DNA of 64,000 nt, from the NCBI RefSeq assembly GCF_003144325.1, contig NZ_PENS01000015.1, positions 1 to 64,000 on the forward strand, read 5' to 3'. Source of the stretch: Proteus terrae (GTDB lineage Bacteria; Pseudomonadota; Gammaproteobacteria; Enterobacterales; Enterobacteriaceae). Position numbers and translations under genes: made by a program. Below are positions 32,599 to 43,863 of the stretch, piece by piece. Below the pieces are notes generated by a model. The model ran no database searches. It was not told where the DNA came from and saw only the letters and a list, made by a program, of their open reading frames with translations. Position 1 is the stretch's first letter; every line of letters starts with the position of its first letter.

Positions 32599-34275
32599 AT
32601 GTATTTAGAAAGAGTGGAAATAGTTGGATTCCGTGGACTTAATCGTCTTTCATTACCTCTTGATATGAATACAGTCTTAGTGGGTGAAAATGCGTGGGGT
32701 AAAAGCTCATTACTTGATGCGTTAACACTCAGTTTGGGTATTGAAACCTATCAATATGCATTTACACCTGATGATTTCCATCGTTTGCCGAATGAGCCGG
32801 AAGAAAATGGTAAAAAAAGCCTACAAATTATTTTAACGTTTACCGAATCTCGCCCCGGACGTCATCGATCTTACCGTTTCCATAAAATAGCGCCTGTGTG
32901 GGTCGAAAATGGAGATGATCTTAAACATATCTATTACCGGATAAGTGCTGAATTAGATGAGCAGAAGAATGTAAAAACATTTCGCTATTTCCTTGATAAA
33001 GAAGGAAAGCAAATTCGCTTACCTAATGGACAAACTCAAGAAATTATTGCAGAGATTGTTAGGCTTTATCCTGTGCTTCGCTTACAAGATGCGCGTTTTG
33101 TTCGTGATCTTACCTCTGATGTTATCGATTCTCATAATAATCCTCATCGAGAAGCGTTTAATAATAAAATGAGCGAGTTAACCAAAGCGTTAGTCAAAAA
33201 TCCTGATGAGTTATCAGATGATGATTTACGTGAAGGTCTTGATGCAATGCAACAACTGTTAGGGCACTATTTTGCAGATCACGGTTCGTTACTGTTTAAA
33301 TCTCGCTCTCGTCATCGAAAAGTCAATGAGCCTCATGTTCGTGGCTGGCATGCTTTAGAAAATATTAATAAAGTGTTGGCAAAACCCAATCAGAGAAGTA
33401 TTCGATTAATTATCTTGGGAATGTTTTCTTCTATCTTGCAGTCTCGTGGTAGTGTCGCACTTGATCCTTATGCAAGACCTATCGTGATTGTTGAAAACCC
33501 AGAAACGCGTTTGCATCCTATTATGCTTTCGGTGGCTTGGGGATTACTCAATCTTTTCTCATTACAACGGATCACAACCACAAACTCAGGTGAGTTGCTG
33601 TCACTCGCTCCATTAGAGAGCGTTTGCCGTTTAGTACGTGATACCGATAAAGTCGCTGCTTACCGCGTAGGGGATCAGCAACTGCATTCTGATGAGGAGC
33701 GACGTATTTCTTTTCATATTCGTTATAACCGACCGTCTGCGTTATTTGCGCGTTGTTGGTTATTGGTTGAAGGTGAAACAGAGATTTGGTTAATGAACGA
33801 ATTGGCAAGGCAATGTAATTATTTCTTTGAAGCGGAAGGAATAAAAGTCATTGAGTTTGCTCAATGTGGACTTAAGCCATTATTAAAGTACGCAACCTAT
33901 ATGGGCATAGAATGGCATACCTTAGTGGATGGTGATGAAGCAGGTAAGAAATATGCCGCTACCGTTAAGGATTTTGCGTTAAAAAGCAATGACACAGAAC
34001 GTGATAGATTAACGAAGCTTCCTGCATTAGATATGGAACACTTTTTATATAAAGAAGGCTTTCGTAATGTATATCATGATGTTGCAGGTGTACCAGATAA
34101 TGAAAAATGGCCAACTCGACGCGTGATCATTAAAGCTATTCAACGTTCATCCAAGCCTGATCTAGCACTAACGGTGGCTAACAATGCAGCTCAACGTGGA
34201 GTAGAGTCCATCCCTTCCATACTAAAAAGTATGTTTTCTCGTGTGGCATGGCTTGCAAGAGGTAAGGCGAATTAA
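32599..34275 (+). CDS. ybjD: OLD-family ATP-dependent endonuclease YbjD
   Basis: A 558-residue OLD (overcoming lysogenization defect) protein: an N-terminal ABC ATPase with the Walker A variant GENAWGKSS at 29-37 and later VIVENPETRLHP (Walker B region), followed by a C-terminal TOPRIM nuclease domain with Glu391 in LLVEGETEIWLM and the DGDEAG acidic motif at about 444-449. E. coli YbjD (552 aa) is the same class 2-like protein; its biological role is not established, though relatives act with partner helicases in phage defence. No UvrD-like partner (GajB type) is adjacent, and the gene is in its E. coli core position. Confidence 0.88.
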   Translation: MYLERVEIVGFRGLNRLSLPLDMNTVLVGENAWGKSSLLDALTLSLGIETYQYAFTPDDFHRLPNEPEENGKKSLQIILTFTESRPGRHRSYRFHKIAPVWVENGDDLKHIYYRISAELDEQKNVKTFRYFLDKEGKQIRLPNGQTQEIIAEIVRLYPVLRLQDARFVRDLTSDVIDSHNNPHREAFNNKMSELTKALVKNPDELSDDDLREGLDAMQQLLGHYFADHGSLLFKSRSRHRKVNEPHVRGWHALENINKVLAKPNQRSIRLIILGMFSSILQSRGSVALDPYARPIVIVENPETRLHPIMLSVAWGLLNLFSLQRITTTNSGELLSLAPLESVCRLVRDTDKVAAYRVGDQQLHSDEERRISFHIRYNRPSALFARCWLLVEGETEIWLMNELARQCNYFFEAEGIKVIEFAQCGLKPLLKYATYMGIEWHTLVDGDEAGKKYAATVKDFALKSNDTERDRLTKLPALDMEHFLYKEGFRNVYHDVAGVPDNEKWPTRRVIIKAIQRSSKPDLALTVANNAAQRGVESIPSILKSMFSRVAWLARGKAN

Positions 34276-34330
34276 TTCGCAACACTTGTATAAGCAAGAT
34301 AAATTCACGAGACCTACATTTATTTTATTT

Positions 34331-34356
34331 AGCTATGAGAATAAAGCCTCATAGCT
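34331..34356 (+). terminator. Hairpin downstream of ybjD
   Basis: A perfect 9-bp stem (AGCTATGAG, 34331-34339, with CTCATAGCT, 34348-34356). The following sequence is not T-rich, so termination would be weak. Confidence 0.4.
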
Positions 34357-34404
34357 AATGCTTTATATGATTTATTGCATCTTTATGTTTAAGAAGGAAA
34401 TTTT

Positions 34405-35514
34405 ATGGCTTTTTTATCTTTAAAAAAGCGAGGGAGAATGCTCACCCTTATTTTAGTTGTTGTCGTAATTGCTACGTATTTTGTTTGGCCAAAAGAGAAG
34501 GCTCCAATATATCAAACACAGCAGATCACAAGAGGTGATCTGTCGAAAGAAGTCACCGCAACGGGTAAGCTTGATGCTGTGCGTAAAGTTGATGTGGGTG
34601 CGCAGGTCAGTGGCCAGTTACAATCGTTACTTGTCAAAGAGGGGGATGTGGTTAAAAAAGGGGATTTGCTCGCCATTATCGATCCGAAAAAAGCACAAAA
34701 TGACGTGACTGAATCTCAAGAAACAAATAATGAGCTTAAAGCCAATCTTCAACAAGCACAGGCAGAATTGCGTTTAGCTCAATTAACTTATCAACGCCAA
34801 TTAAAGCTTATTGGTACTCATGCGATTGCACAAGATGAACTTGATCGTACTAAAACGGATGTTGAAGTAAAAAAAGCACGCATCATTACTTATCAAGCAC
34901 AAATTAAAAAGAACCAAGCTACACTAGATACGGCGAGAACCAACCTGCAATATACACGGATAACCGCGCCTATGGATGGGGTTGTCACTTTTATTAAAAC
35001 CCTTGAAGGCCAGACGGTAATTGCAGCGCAAGAAGCACCGACTATTTTAACATTAGCTGACTTAGACACGATGCTGGTAAAAGCAGAAGTATCAGAAGCT
35101 GATGTTATTTATTTAAAGCCTGAGCTTAGCGCTTCTTTTACGGTTTTAGGTGCGCCTGATAAAGCTTTCAGCGGTAAGTTGAAAGATATCCTACCTACAC
35201 CCGAAAAAATTAATGACGCTATTTTTTACTATGCCCGTTTTGAAGTACCTAATGAACAGCATTTATTACGTTTACAAATGACAGCGCAAGTTAAAATTCT
35301 TATCGAAAATAAGAAAGATGTGCTTCTTGTTCCGCTTTCTGTATTAGGTGATGATGCAGGTATTAATGAATATTATGTTGATGTATTAGTTAATGGTCAG
35401 CCAGAAAAACGCACAGTGAAAATAGGCATGCGTACTGATGTTTATGCAGAAGTTCTCAGCGGATTAAAAGAAAATGATGAGGTTATTCTGGGTGAAACGT
35501 CAGGAGAAGCATGA
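34405..35514 (+). CDS. macA: Macrolide/enterotoxin efflux periplasmic adaptor MacA
   Basis: A membrane fusion protein (369 residues) that links the MacB ATPase to TolC for export of macrolides, protoporphyrin or enterotoxin. An N-terminal membrane anchor (about 13-28) is followed by a lipoyl/barrel-sandwich region (VDVGAQVSGQLQSLLVKEGDVVKKGDLLAIID), a coiled-coil hairpin (about 100-170), the second lipoyl half and beta-barrel domains. E. coli MacA has 371 residues. It overlaps macB by four bases (ATGA), so the two are translationally coupled. Confidence 0.94.
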   Translation: MAFLSLKKRGRMLTLILVVVVIATYFVWPKEKAPIYQTQQITRGDLSKEVTATGKLDAVRKVDVGAQVSGQLQSLLVKEGDVVKKGDLLAIIDPKKAQNDVTESQETNNELKANLQQAQAELRLAQLTYQRQLKLIGTHAIAQDELDRTKTDVEVKKARIITYQAQIKKNQATLDTARTNLQYTRITAPMDGVVTFIKTLEGQTVIAAQEAPTILTLADLDTMLVKAEVSEADVIYLKPELSASFTVLGAPDKAFSGKLKDILPTPEKINDAIFYYARFEVPNEQHLLRLQMTAQVKILIENKKDVLLVPLSVLGDDAGINEYYVDVLVNGQPEKRTVKIGMRTDVYAEVLSGLKENDEVILGETSGEA

Positions 35515-37460
35515 TGCCTGCATTATTAGAGCTCAATGAGGTTAGTCGTTTATATACCAATGGTGAAGAGGAAACCATTGTTCTCAATAAAGTCTCACTA
35601 ACGATTAATGCAGGGGAAATGGTGGCGATTATTGGGGCTTCTGGCTCTGGTAAATCGACGTTGATGAATATTCTAGGCTGCTTAGATAAACCAAGTAGTG
35701 GTGAATATAAAGTTGCAGGTCAAAGTGTTGCGAAAATGGAAGGCGACCAACTTGCTGCATTACGCCGTGAGCATTTTGGTTTTATCTTCCAGCGCTACCA
35801 TTTAATGACACATTTAACTGCAGAGCAGAATGTCGAAATTCCTGCGATTTACGCAGATAAAAATGCTACCCAAAGAAAAGAAAGGGCTCGCGAATTATTA
35901 ACGCGCTTAGGATTAGGTGATCGCGTTGATTATCGTCCTAATCAACTTTCTGGTGGCCAGCAACAGCGTGTAAGTATTGCGAGAGCGTTGATGAATGGTG
36001 GCGAGGTCATTCTTGCTGATGAGCCAACAGGTGCATTGGATAGCCATTCTGGTAAAGAAGTTATGTCTATTCTTAAGCAACTCAATGAGCAAGGGCATAC
36101 GGTGATTATCGTAACCCATGATCCTTTAATTGCGGCACAGGCTAAGCGCATTATAGAGATAAAAGATGGTAAAATTATTAATGATAATTGCCATCAAACA
36201 ATGGCAAGTAAAGTTAAAAAAGAGACAACACCTGTTTTAACTTCTTCTTATTTGGAGCAAATATTTGGGCGTTTTACACAAGCATTAGATATGGCTTGGC
36301 GTGCAATGGTGGTGAACAAAGTACGCACTCTGCTAACGATGCTTGGCATTATTATTGGTATTGCTTCTGTCGTCACGATTATTGTGATCGGTGATGCAGC
36401 TAAAAGTATGGTGCTGGCAGATATAAAAGCGATTGGCTCTAATACTATTGATATCTATCCCGGGAAAGATTTTGGGAGTGATTCACCGGAAGATAGACAA
36501 TCGTTAACACTGCAAGATGTCTTCGCTTTAAAGCAACAATCTTATGTACAAGCTGTTACACCACAAGTTCAATTTAGTACTCGGTTACGCCGTGGAAACC
36601 AAGATTCACCGGCATCTGTTGCGGGCGTTAGTGACGACTATTTCACTGTGTATGCCATGAAGTTTTCGCAAGGCCGCTCGTTTACACCTGATATGATCCA
36701 GCGACAAGCTCAAGTTGTTGTTATTGATGAAAATACGCGTCAGCGGTTCTTTCCTACCAAAAAAGAGGTTATTGGTGAACAAATCATTATTCGCAATATT
36801 CCCTCTACGATTGTTGGAGTCATTGCTGAGAAAAAATCGGCTTTTGGTAATGGTCAATCCCTCAAAGTATGGGTGCCTTACAGCACATTAAATAGCCGTA
36901 TTTTAAATCGAAGCTATCTTGATAGTATTACAGTAAGAGCAACTGAAGGTTATGACGCCAGTGTTGCAGAACAACAAATTATTCGTTTATTAACGATTAG
37001 GCACGGTAAAAAAGATATTTTTACTTATAACCTTGATAGCTTTATTAAGGCAGCTGAAAGTACCACTCAAACAATGCAACTGTTTCTCACTTTAGTGGCC
37101 GTTATTTCATTAGTGGTAGGTGGGATTGGCGTAATGAATATTATGCTGGTTTCAGTAACAGAAAGAACGCGAGAAATTGGTATTAGAATGGCGGTTGGTG
37201 CTAGAGCGAGTGATGTGATGCAACAATTCCTTATAGAGTCTGTATTAGTTTGTTTAGTCGGCGGATTACTGGGAATTGGTCTTTCATTTGGTATCGCTAT
37301 GGTGGCAAGTATTATGTTGCCTGATTGGCATTTTGTATTCCAGCCTATTGCATTAGTGAGTGCTTTTATCTGTTCAACGGCCATTGGGGTTATTTTTGGA
37401 TTTTTACCGGCAAGAAGTGCGGCAAAAATGAATCCAATAGATGCCCTAGCGAGAGAATAA
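35511..37460 (+). CDS. macB: Macrolide export ABC transporter MacB
   Basis: A 649-residue fused ATPase/permease (E. coli 648). The N-terminal ABC domain (about 1-230) has Walker A GASGSGKST, signature LSGGQQQR and Walker B VILADEPTGALDS; then a membrane helix (about 273-300), a large periplasmic domain (about 305-520) and three C-terminal helices with the FtsX-like signature RTREIGIRMAVGA and NPIDALARE end. It acts as a mechanotransmission dimer with MacA and TolC. Confidence 0.96.
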   Translation: MMPALLELNEVSRLYTNGEEETIVLNKVSLTINAGEMVAIIGASGSGKSTLMNILGCLDKPSSGEYKVAGQSVAKMEGDQLAALRREHFGFIFQRYHLMTHLTAEQNVEIPAIYADKNATQRKERARELLTRLGLGDRVDYRPNQLSGGQQQRVSIARALMNGGEVILADEPTGALDSHSGKEVMSILKQLNEQGHTVIIVTHDPLIAAQAKRIIEIKDGKIINDNCHQTMASKVKKETTPVLTSSYLEQIFGRFTQALDMAWRAMVVNKVRTLLTMLGIIIGIASVVTIIVIGDAAKSMVLADIKAIGSNTIDIYPGKDFGSDSPEDRQSLTLQDVFALKQQSYVQAVTPQVQFSTRLRRGNQDSPASVAGVSDDYFTVYAMKFSQGRSFTPDMIQRQAQVVVIDENTRQRFFPTKKEVIGEQIIIRNIPSTIVGVIAEKKSAFGNGQSLKVWVPYSTLNSRILNRSYLDSITVRATEGYDASVAEQQIIRLLTIRHGKKDIFTYNLDSFIKAAESTTQTMQLFLTLVAVISLVVGGIGVMNIMLVSVTERTREIGIRMAVGARASDVMQQFLIESVLVCLVGGLLGIGLSFGIAMVASIMLPDWHFVFQPIALVSAFICSTAIGVIFGFLPARSAAKMNPIDALARE

Positions 37461-37474
37461 TCCAAACTGTAAGA

Positions 37475-37504
37475 TAAAAGCCCTTAAAATATAAAGGGCT
37501 TTTA
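37475..37504 (+). terminator. Terminator of macAB
   Basis: TAAAAGCCCTT (37475-37485) pairs with AAGGGCTTTTA (37494-37504); a T-rich 3' arm follows the macB stop by 14 bases. Confidence 0.85.
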
Positions 37505-37599
37505 TTTGAATGAATTAGGCATTCTATTTAACTAAAAATACCCAACTATTGAGAGTAATTGGTATTTTTATCGGGTTTATCTATACTGTAAATTATCTT

Positions 37600-37809
37600 C
37601 TATTCAATAATAGGAATGATAAGGTCAGCGTGATCACCTTTAGGCCCTTTTATCGTACTATAATTGACTTTCTGCCCCGCCTTAAGTGTACGGTAACCTT
37701 CCATTCTGATTGTTGAATAGTGGGCAAAAATATCATCGCCACCTTTTGCTGGGGTAATAAAACCAAAGCCCTTAGCATTATTGAACCACTTTACTGTACC
37801 TGTCTCCAT
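37600..37809 (-). CDS. cspD: Cold-shock-domain protein CspD
   Basis: A 69-residue OB-fold single-stranded nucleic-acid-binding protein. RNP1 KGFGFITP and RNP2 DIFAHYST are intact, and METGTVKWFNNAKGFGF plus MEGYRTLKAGQKV identify CspD rather than CspA. E. coli CspD (74 aa) is a stationary-phase inhibitor of DNA replication; the slightly shorter C-terminal tail here is the only difference seen. It is divergent from clpS, as in E. coli. Confidence 0.93.
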   Translation of the reverse strand: METGTVKWFNNAKGFGFITPAKGGDDIFAHYSTIRMEGYRTLKAGQKVNYSTIKGPKGDHADLIIPIIE

Positions 37810-38097
37810 ACTTAGCTTCTCTCATATACTTGTATTTATTTGTTTAACATCACTTTCAGTATATTTACTGAGCTGTTCATAAAACATACTCTATTTTATT
37901 GTTTCAATCGTCAAGAGGTGAAGGGGATAGAAAGTGTTTCGAGTAGGTGAAATTTTGATGTAGCTAACGCTTTGTAATTTTTTGAATGTAAAAAGAAGGA
38001 ATAAAAAAGCGTTGATAGGCAGACTTTCCTGTGAGATGGTAAACTAAATGTCATAATTGAAAGTGACGTTTAACAAAACTATGAGTAATGCAAAACA

Positions 38098-38412
38098 ATG
38101 GGTCAGTTTGATTTTTTAACAGAAACCACGTTAAGGGAAGATGTTCATCAGAAAAATGAGCCACCAGCAATGTATAAGGTGATCTTGAATAATGATGATT
38201 ACACCCCCATGGATTTTGTTGTAGAAGTGCTTACGATGTATTTTTTCCTTAGCGAGGAAAAAGCAACGCAAATTATGTTGGACGTTCATCATAAAGGAAA
38301 AGGAGTTTGTGGGGTTTATAGTGCGGATATTGCCGAAACAAAAGTGGCTCAAGTTAATCTGTATGCGAGAGAAAACGAATACCCACTTTTGTGTACTCTT
38401 GAACAGGCATAA
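38098..38412 (+). CDS. clpS: ClpS adaptor protein of the N-degron pathway
   Basis: A 104-residue adaptor that binds N-terminal Leu, Phe, Tyr or Trp and delivers such proteins to ClpAP. A disordered N-terminal extension (about 1-22) is followed by the folded core with [16 protein letters not shown] (N-degron pocket residues Asn-Asp-Asp), the conserved His in [13 protein letters not shown], and the ETKV[15 protein letters not shown] end. The ATG has no strong ribosome site; other upstream ATGs are out of frame. It is followed 30 bases later by clpA. Confidence 0.95.
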   Translation: MGQFDFLTETTLREDVHQKNEPPAMYKVILNNDDYTPMDFVVEVLTMYFFLSEEKATQIMLDVHHKGKGVCGVYSADIAETKVAQVNLYARENEYPLLCTLEQA

Positions 38413-38442
38413 TCCGGTTAGTCTTTTAAGGAGGAGGTGCTT

Positions 38443-40734
38443 ATGCTTAATCACGAATTAGAGCTGAGTCTTAATGTTGCATTCGCGAAAGCCCGTGATA
38501 ACAGACACGAATTTATGACTGTAGAGCACCTGTTGTTGGCGCTATTAAGTAATAAATCGGCACGCGAAGCATTGGAAGCTTGTAAAGTCGATCTGGCAGT
38601 CTTACGCGAAGAACTTGAAGTCTTTATTCGTAAAACAACCCCAATTTTGCCTGAAAATGTGGACAGAGAAACACAGCCAACGCTGAGTTTTCAGCGTGTA
38701 TTACAGCGCGCTGTTTTTCACGTTCAATCATCAGGCAAAAATGAAGTCTCTGGCGCTAATGTGCTGGTGGCTATTTTTAGTGAACAAGAATCTCACGCAG
38801 CTTACTTATTACGTAAACATGACGTTAGCCGCCTTGATGTCGTTAACTTTATTTCTCATGGCATTTCGAAAGAAGATCAAAAAAACGAAGATCTTTCTGA
38901 CATGAATGATATGAATGCGCAATCTCAACAAGAGATGCCACAAGGCGACGATCATATGGATAATTTTACCACTAACCTTAATCAGTTAGCGCGCCAAGGT
39001 AAAATTGATCCCCTAATTGGGCGTCAAGCTGAATTAGAAAGAACAATCCAAGTGTTATGCCGTCGTCGCAAAAATAATCCATTATTAGTGGGCGAATCAG
39101 GTGTCGGTAAAACAGCTATCGCAGAAGGGCTTGCATGGCGTATTGAGCAAGACGACGTTCCTGATGTGATGAAAAGCTACACTATTTATTCACTCGATAT
39201 TGGTTCGCTCTTAGCGGGAACTAAATACCGCGGTGATTTCGAAAAACGTTTTAAAGCGTTACTGAAAACCCTAGAAAAAGATGAAAAAAGCATCTTATTT
39301 ATTGATGAGATCCACACCATTATCGGCGCAGGAGCTGCATCAGGTGGGCAAGTTGATGCGGCAAACTTAATTAAACCATTGTTATCTGGTGGTCGAATTC
39401 GCGTTATAGGCTCTACGACTTATCAAGAATTTAGCAATATCTTTGAAAAAGACAGAGCGCTTGCGCGTCGCTTCCAAAAAATTGATGTAACTGAACCATC
39501 CCCAGATGAGACAGTCTTGATCATCAAAGGATTGCGCCAAAAATACGAAGCACACCATGATGTACGTTATACGAATAAAGCCATCCAGGCAGCGGTGGAC
39601 TTATCGGTTAAATACATCACAGATAGACACCTACCTGATAAAGCTATTGATGTTATTGATGAAGCAGGTGCAAAAACACGTTTAGTTGCACCAAGTAAAC
39701 GTAAAAAAACCATTAATGTCTCAGATATTGAATCAGTCGTAGCTAAAATTGCACGTATTCCTGAAAAAACAGTTTCTAGCAGTGATAAATCAATGCTAAA
39801 AAATCTCGATAACCAATTAAAAATGTTGGTATTCGGTCAGGATCAAGCGATCCACGCCTTGTCTGAATCGATTAAGATGAGTCGAGCAGGATTAAGCCAA
39901 GATAATAAACCAGTGGGTTCATTCTTATTTGCGGGCCCTACTGGGGTAGGTAAAACGGAAGTTACAGTACAGCTAGCGAAAGCGTTGAATGTGAAGTTGC
40001 TACGCTTTGATATGTCTGAATATATGGAAAGACATACGGTCAGCCGTCTAATTGGTGCTCCTCCTGGTTATGTTGGTTTTGATCAAGGTGGATTATTAAC
40101 AGATGCTGTCATTAAAAATCCATATTCCGTAGTGTTACTTGATGAAATTGAGAAAGCACATCCGGATGTGTTCAATATCCTGTTACAGGTAATGGATAAC
40201 GGTACATTAACGGATAACAACGGTCGTAAAGCAGATTTTCGTAATGTCATTTTAGTGATGACAACCAATGCGGGTGTGCGTGAAACGCAACGTAAATCAA
40301 TTGGGTTTACAGAGCAAGATAACAGCACTGATGCGATGGTTGAAATCAAAAAAGCCTTCTCACCTGAATTCCGTAACCGTTTAGATAGTATTATTTGGTT
40401 TAATGCATTATCGCCAGAAATTATCTCTATGGTCGTGGATAAATTTATTGTCGAACTACAAGTGCAGTTAGATGATAAAGGGGTATCGCTAGAAGTAAGC
40501 CAAGAAGCACGCCAATGGTTGTGTGATAAAGGCTATGATAAAGCGATGGGCGCAAGACCAATGGCGCGTGTTATTCAAGAAAACTTGAAAAAACCATTAG
40601 CTAACGAGATTTTATTCGGTTCTCTTGTTAATGGTGGCTCGGTTTCTGTGACACTAGATAAACAGGCAGGCAAATTGAATTATGAGTTTGTTAGCCAAGA
40701 AAAACTGGCCAAGAATGAAGATGCCGTTATCTAA
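38443..40734 (+). CDS. clpA: ATP-dependent Clp protease ATP-binding subunit ClpA
   Basis: An AAA+ unfoldase of 763 residues that feeds substrates to ClpP. It has a Clp-N domain (about 1-145) starting [14 protein letters not shown], a linker with many Asp, Gln and Met (about 145-172), and two AAA modules with Walker [10 protein letters not shown] (first) and GPTGVGKTE (second); the ClpP-contacting IGL-type loop is not resolved here. E. coli has 758. I chose ATG 38443, with the strong ribosome site AAGGAGGAGG, over the in-frame GTG two codons upstream. clpP itself is not in the window. Confidence 0.96.
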   Translation: MLNHELELSLNVAFAKARDNRHEFMTVEHLLLALLSNKSAREALEACKVDLAVLREELEVFIRKTTPILPENVDRETQPTLSFQRVLQRAVFHVQSSGKNEVSGANVLVAIFSEQESHAAYLLRKHDVSRLDVVNFISHGISKEDQKNEDLSDMNDMNAQSQQEMPQGDDHMDNFTTNLNQLARQGKIDPLIGRQAELERTIQVLCRRRKNNPLLVGESGVGKTAIAEGLAWRIEQDDVPDVMKSYTIYSLDIGSLLAGTKYRGDFEKRFKALLKTLEKDEKSILFIDEIHTIIGAGAASGGQVDAANLIKPLLSGGRIRVIGSTTYQEFSNIFEKDRALARRFQKIDVTEPSPDETVLIIKGLRQKYEAHHDVRYTNKAIQAAVDLSVKYITDRHLPDKAIDVIDEAGAKTRLVAPSKRKKTINVSDIESVVAKIARIPEKTVSSSDKSMLKNLDNQLKMLVFGQDQAIHALSESIKMSRAGLSQDNKPVGSFLFAGPTGVGKTEVTVQLAKALNVKLLRFDMSEYMERHTVSRLIGAPPGYVGFDQGGLLTDAVIKNPYSVVLLDEIEKAHPDVFNILLQVMDNGTLTDNNGRKADFRNVILVMTTNAGVRETQRKSIGFTEQDNSTDAMVEIKKAFSPEFRNRLDSIIWFNALSPEIISMVVDKFIVELQVQLDDKGVSLEVSQEARQWLCDKGYDKAMGARPMARVIQENLKKPLANEILFGSLVNGGSVSVTLDKQAGKLNYEFVSQEKLAKNEDAVI

Positions 40735-40769
40735 GGATAGCGGTTAATTTCACTAAGCTATAAAAGCAT

Positions 40770-40817
40770 ACACCACAGGTGAGCATCAATACATGCCTTG
40801 CCTGTGGTGTTTTTTTT
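40770..40817. terminator. Terminator between clpA and infA
   Basis: ACACCACAGG (40770-40779) pairs with CCTGTGGTGT (40801-40810), followed by a T-run to 40817; the 21-base loop may form a small inner stem. It serves clpA and possibly the convergent infA. Confidence 0.85.
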
Positions 40818-40857
40818 CACCTGTTATATGACAATAACGGGAGAGAACAGATTGGGA

Positions 40858-41076
<219 letters not shown>

Positions 41077-41415
41077 CTAATCCTCTAAGTTTTAATAACC
41101 ATATTTTTTAAACGGCAAGATAATGCCGAAAATATTGTCCTATGTAAAGGAATGTTATTGGATAGCAATGGTGTTCACCTTGCTACTGCACTTAACATCC
41201 TTACCGCAACTTGCGTTTTACTTTGCTAAAGTAAAAGTAATAACAGAAGTCGTAATTCTTTATTTTGTGGTATTTGTAGCAATAAAATAACAGCACCCTA
41301 ACCACATAATGGGTGTGTAAGATAAAATTTTTGTATAAACCTTTTTGCATAAATAACAGAATGACACTCTTAATTCTGTCTTAAATAAGAAGGGCTTTAC
41401 AAAAACAAGCAGTGA
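41077..41415. other. Intergenic region between infA and aat
   Basis: About 340 bases containing the presumed infA promoter. A short hairpin (41356-41362 with 41373-41379) lies just downstream of aat and may act as a weak terminator; another inverted repeat (CACCC/GGGTG) lies at about 41293-41316. I found no tRNA. Confidence 0.5.
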
Positions 41416-42108
41416 TTATAATTCCAACGATTGCTGATACCAACACTTTTTATCAATAATCACTTTTTTCCAACGAGATAACTCAACTAAATAATGTTCA
41501 CGTGAAATCTCAGAGGCGCCTAACGAGGCAGTATGAGAGTTTAGCACCTGACAATCAAATAGTTGACCCCCATAACGAAGAAAATGGTTATAAAAAGCAA
41601 TAAAGGCACATTTAGAGGCGTTATCTCTACGGCTAAACATAGATTCGCCACAGAAAACAGCACCTATATTTACTCCATATAACCCTCCAACGAGTTCATC
41701 ACCTTCCCAAACCTCAACAGAGTGAGCCTCACCTTGTTGATGGAGGGATTCATAACCTGCTTTTATATCAGGGCCTATCCATGTTCCTTCTTCACGTACA
41801 GAACACGCTTCAATCACCGAAGCAAAGGCATAATTAAGTGTAATTTTATAAGGCTGATGACGAATAAATTTACGTAAACTACGCCCAATATGCAAATCAC
41901 CAGTGGGTAAAACGGCTCTTGGATCGGGAGACCACCATAATGGTTCTTCATTAGGGAAGTACCAAGGAAAAATACCCGATTGATACGCAACACGTAATCG
42001 CGAAAGGGAGATTTCTCCCCCTATCGCTAATAAGCCGTTGGGCTCTTTTAAAGCTAAATGAGGCTCTGGAAAATCCAAATCACAATCATCTAATTGAAAC
42101 AACGGCAT
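41416..42108 (-). CDS. aat: Leucyl/phenylalanyl-tRNA--protein transferase
   Basis: Aat adds Leu or Phe from charged tRNA to proteins with N-terminal Lys or Arg, creating N-degrons for ClpS/ClpAP. The 230-residue product (E. coli 234) has [42 protein letters not shown] and [19 protein letters not shown], all highly conserved. It follows cydC with a single base between stop and start, so it is the distal gene of the trxB-cydDC-aat run. Confidence 0.96.
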   Translation of the reverse strand: MPLFQLDDCDLDFPEPHLALKEPNGLLAIGGEISLSRLRVAYQSGIFPWYFPNEEPLWWSPDPRAVLPTGDLHIGRSLRKFIRHQPYKITLNYAFASVIEACSVREEGTWIGPDIKAGYESLHQQGEAHSVEVWEGDELVGGLYGVNIGAVFCGESMFSRRDNASKCAFIAFYNHFLRYGGQLFDCQVLNSHTASLGASEISREHYLVELSRWKKVIIDKKCWYQQSLEL

Positions 42109-42109
42109 A

Positions 42110-43861
42110 TTATGCCTCGTGAGCTGGTGTTAATAGAGCCTGTCTTTGATGAAATTTAGCATAATGCCCCTGTTGTTGTAACAACGAAGCATGAGTGCCT
42201 GTTTCAACGATTTTTCCGCCATCCATAACGCAGATTTTATCCATTTTATCTAAACCGTGAAGTCTGTGAGTGATCATTAATACAGCTTTACCTTGGCAAT
42301 GCTGATGCAAGAGTGCGAGGATCTGCTGTTCTGTATCAGCATCAAGGCCTTCTGTTGGCTCATCAAGCAATACAAGAGGCGCATTGTGGAGTAGGGCTCT
42401 TGCAAGTCCTAAACGTCGCTGTTCGCCACCAGAGAGCTGTCTACCACCATCGCCCATCCATGCATTTAAGCCTTCATCATTTTCAAGTAATTGCCCAAGA
42501 CCGACTTGCTGAAGAACATGTTTAAGCTCTTCATCTGTTGCCTGTTCTTTTGCCATCAATAAATTTTCTCTTAATGTATGGCTAAAGACATGAACGCGTT
42601 GAGGAACAACGGACATCATCGAGCGTAATGTTGCTTCATCATAATCAGCAATAGGTAAATTATTTAAGCTGATAGTGCCGTGAGTCGGATCAAAAGCGCG
42701 ATTGATCAACTGCAATAGTGTCGATTTACCACAACCTGTTTTCCCTAATAGGGCAATGTGTTGACCTGCTTCAATCGTTAAATCTACGTGATTGATGACT
42801 TGCATTGGTTGCTTTGGATAAGTAAAGCAAATATTGTGCATTGTAAGTGTGGCGCTATTATTTTTTTCTCCCCCATTTTCAGGAAAAGTGACATCAGGTT
42901 TTTGCTCAATTAAATGAGAAATACGTGTTGCTGATGTCATCACTTGTCCTAAATGCTGGAAAGCAACAGTAACAGGGGCTAATGACTCAAATGCTGCCAA
43001 TGCACAAAATGTAAATAAGGCAATTAACGCTTCAGGCATAAAGCTATTGTCTATACCGCCAGCTGCTAGCCACAAAATTAATGTCGCTGTTAGCCCTGAT
43101 GCGAGGATCATCAATGATTGCGATAAACCGGTTAAGTTTGCCTGTTGTGCTTGTCTGCGTAGCCATTTAGCTTCAAGTTGCGCTAAATTTTGTCTAAAAC
43201 GAGGTAATGCGCCAAAAACAGTTAGCTCAGCTTGTCCTTGCAACATGCTGGTTAACACTGTGCGATATTGACCACGTAAATCAGTAAGATCACGGCCAAT
43301 AGGTTTACCTGCATAATAGAATACGAAAGGTAAAACAATCAGCAAGGTAAGCATAATGCCACCTAGCGTATTGGCTAAACGTGCATCAATTAAACCAAGG
43401 CCAAACATAATTGCCATAATGACAACAAAAGCGGCAATGATAGGGGAGATAACGCGAATATAGAGGTGATCTAGTGTTTCAACATCAGCAACTAAGCGGT
43501 TAAGTAACTCACCTTGACGAAAACGAGCTATTCCCCCCGGTGAAAGAGGGAGGATCTTTTTAAAGGTGAATACGCGCAAGTGTGATAATACGCGAAACGT
43601 GGCGTCATGACTGACAAGCCTTTCAAAATAACGACCCGCAGTACGAAAAATTGCCGCACCTCGAACACCCGCTGCAGGTAGCATATAGTTAAAGCTATAA
43701 ATACCAGCAAAACCAGCAAGAGATGTACCCGCTAAAAACCAGCCTGATAGTGTTAAAAGACCAATACTCGCCAGTAAAGTCAGAATAGCAAGAATAATCC
43801 CCAGCAATAACATAAACCAGTGACGACGATAGAGTGCAAGAAAAGGAAGCAATACTCTCAT
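42110..43861 (-). CDS. cydC: Heterodimeric thiol/heme ABC transporter subunit CydC
   Basis: One half of the CydDC exporter, which moves cysteine and glutathione to the periplasm and binds heme; it is needed for cytochrome bd assembly. The 583-residue product has an N-terminal six-helix membrane domain (about 1-310) and a C-terminal ATPase with Walker [10 protein letters not shown], signature LSGGEQRR and Walker [14 protein letters not shown]. It is slightly longer than E. coli CydC (573). Two bases separate it from cydD. Confidence 0.95.
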   Translation of the reverse strand: MRVLLPFLALYRRHWFMLLLGIILAILTLLASIGLLTLSGWFLAGTSLAGFAGIYSFNYMLPAAGVRGAAIFRTAGRYFERLVSHDATFRVLSHLRVFTFKKILPLSPGGIARFRQGELLNRLVADVETLDHLYIRVISPIIAAFVVIMAIMFGLGLIDARLANTLGGIMLTLLIVLPFVFYYAGKPIGRDLTDLRGQYRTVLTSMLQGQAELTVFGALPRFRQNLAQLEAKWLRRQAQQANLTGLSQSLMILASGLTATLILWLAAGGIDNSFMPEALIALFTFCALAAFESLAPVTVAFQHLGQVMTSATRISHLIEQKPDVTFPENGGEKNNSATLTMHNICFTYPKQPMQVINHVDLTIEAGQHIALLGKTGCGKSTLLQLINRAFDPTHGTISLNNLPIADYDEATLRSMMSVVPQRVHVFSHTLRENLLMAKEQATDEELKHVLQQVGLGQLLENDEGLNAWMGDGGRQLSGGEQRRLGLARALLHNAPLVLLDEPTEGLDADTEQQILALLHQHCQGKAVLMITHRLHGLDKMDKICVMDGGKIVETGTHASLLQQQGHYAKFHQRQALLTPAHEA

Positions 43862-43863
43862 GA

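Noticed and set aside
32599-37460. ybjD plus macAB as a defence island
   Set aside because: All three are in their E. coli core order with normal composition; no mobility genes or helicase partner are present.
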